NCBI GenBank assembly: GCA_934219025.1
Contig: CAKQDG010000056.1
Coordinates: forward strand, 1-14,599
Direction of reading: 5' to 3'
DNA: 14,599 nt
From: an uncultured Prevotella sp.
Lineage (GTDB): Bacteria > Bacteroidota > Bacteroidia > Bacteroidales > Bacteroidaceae
Positions 14,455 through 14,599 of this stretch are shown piece by piece. Positions within the stretch are counted from its first letter, which is position 1, and every line of letters starts with the position of its first letter. The notes under the pieces are model-generated. The model was not told where the DNA came from and ran no database searches. It saw only the letters and a program-made list of their open reading frames with translations. The translations under genes and the position numbers were made by a program.

Positions 14455-14599
14455 TTAGTATTTTGCATAAAGCATAACAGGTCTTTGCTTCGAAGTTCCA
14501 CGATAGATCTCCATCACTTTCGCAACACAATTCCCCGACACCGTGAAGCAACCACGGCTCTCTGAACCTATCGGTAAATACTCCCTCTCGCCTGAAAAT
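14455..14599 (-). CDS. C-terminal end of an unidentified protein, possibly L,D-transpeptidase-like
   Basis: A minus-strand frame enters from the right edge and ends at TAA 14455, 2 bp from the fic stop (convergent). The 47 visible residues include YLPIGSESRGCFTVSG and VMLYAKY at the end. The SRGCF segment recalls the SxGC catalytic motif of YkuD-type murein L,D-transpeptidases, followed by a helix and a last strand as in those enzymes. The evidence is short, so the coding call is moderate and the family call is weak. An overlapping minus-strand frame at 14551-14117 is antisense to fic and was not chosen. Confidence 0.5.
   Translation of the reverse strand, partial: FSGEREYLPIGSESRGCFTVSGNCVAKVMEIYRGTSKQRPVMLYAKY

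Noticed and set aside
14117..14551. 144-codon minus-strand frame
   Set aside because: It is mostly antisense to the fic coding region. The alternative minus frame ending at 14455 respects the fic boundary and looks more protein-like.

Overview
The window looks like an accessory region of a Bacteroidales chromosome, most probably Prevotella or a close relative. The evidence is: Bacteroidetes-type promoters (TTTG, about 20 bp, TAnnTTTG); proteins with type IX secretion-like C-terminal tails (GIYTLTGVKV..LPAGVYIVDGVKVVK); an Rpn/PD-(D/E)XK 'transposase' with an EGRxEG tail; a DUF4172-type Fic protein; and a UpxY/NusG-like remnant. The genus is inferred from protein style and was not checked against a database.

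Layout. (1) Positions 1-6130, minus strand: a secretion locus. A large S8 subtilase gene (prodomain, catalytic triad, Ig-like and beta-helix region, FnIII, dockerin, sorting tail) is followed 32 bp later by a gene for a secreted protein with three cohesin-like modules, which runs off the left edge. Dockerin and cohesin binding partners are therefore neighbours. The subtilase reading frame is broken at a run of seven G exactly between prodomain and catalytic domain; one extra G (or a -1 slip) restores a 1303-residue protein. (2) Positions 6175-8091, minus strand: an Rpn-type nuclease with its own good promoter, a small uncharacterised lipoprotein, and a frameshifted, short HAD (Swiss-army-knife type) relic. 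(3) Positions 8174-11715, minus strand: two DUF262 genes overlapping by ATGA. The upstream one has an unassigned N-terminal domain and no visible HNH motif; the downstream one has DUF262 plus a DUF1524 HNH-like nuclease. This is the strongest candidate for an undescribed two-component (GmrSD/BrxU/SspE-like) defence system. (4) Positions 11737-13028: a gene graveyard and repeat zone. It holds an exonuclease-tail relic, head-to-head promoter-like boxes, a 13-G run, nested GTGAGGG inverted repeats enclosing a degenerate tandem repeat, and a 5'-truncated NusG-like gene. (5) Positions 13077-14452, plus strand: a class II Fic protein whose promoter sits inside a four-half-site TGCGAC/GTCGCA array. 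(6) Positions 14455-14599, minus strand: the C-terminal end of another gene, converging on fic.

How the parts fit. The left third is a host-type exported protease/cohesin module. The middle and right parts (DUF262 pair, Rpn, Fic, relics, repeats) look like a defence and mobile-element island in which several neighbours have decayed. All functional statements come from motif reading by eye.
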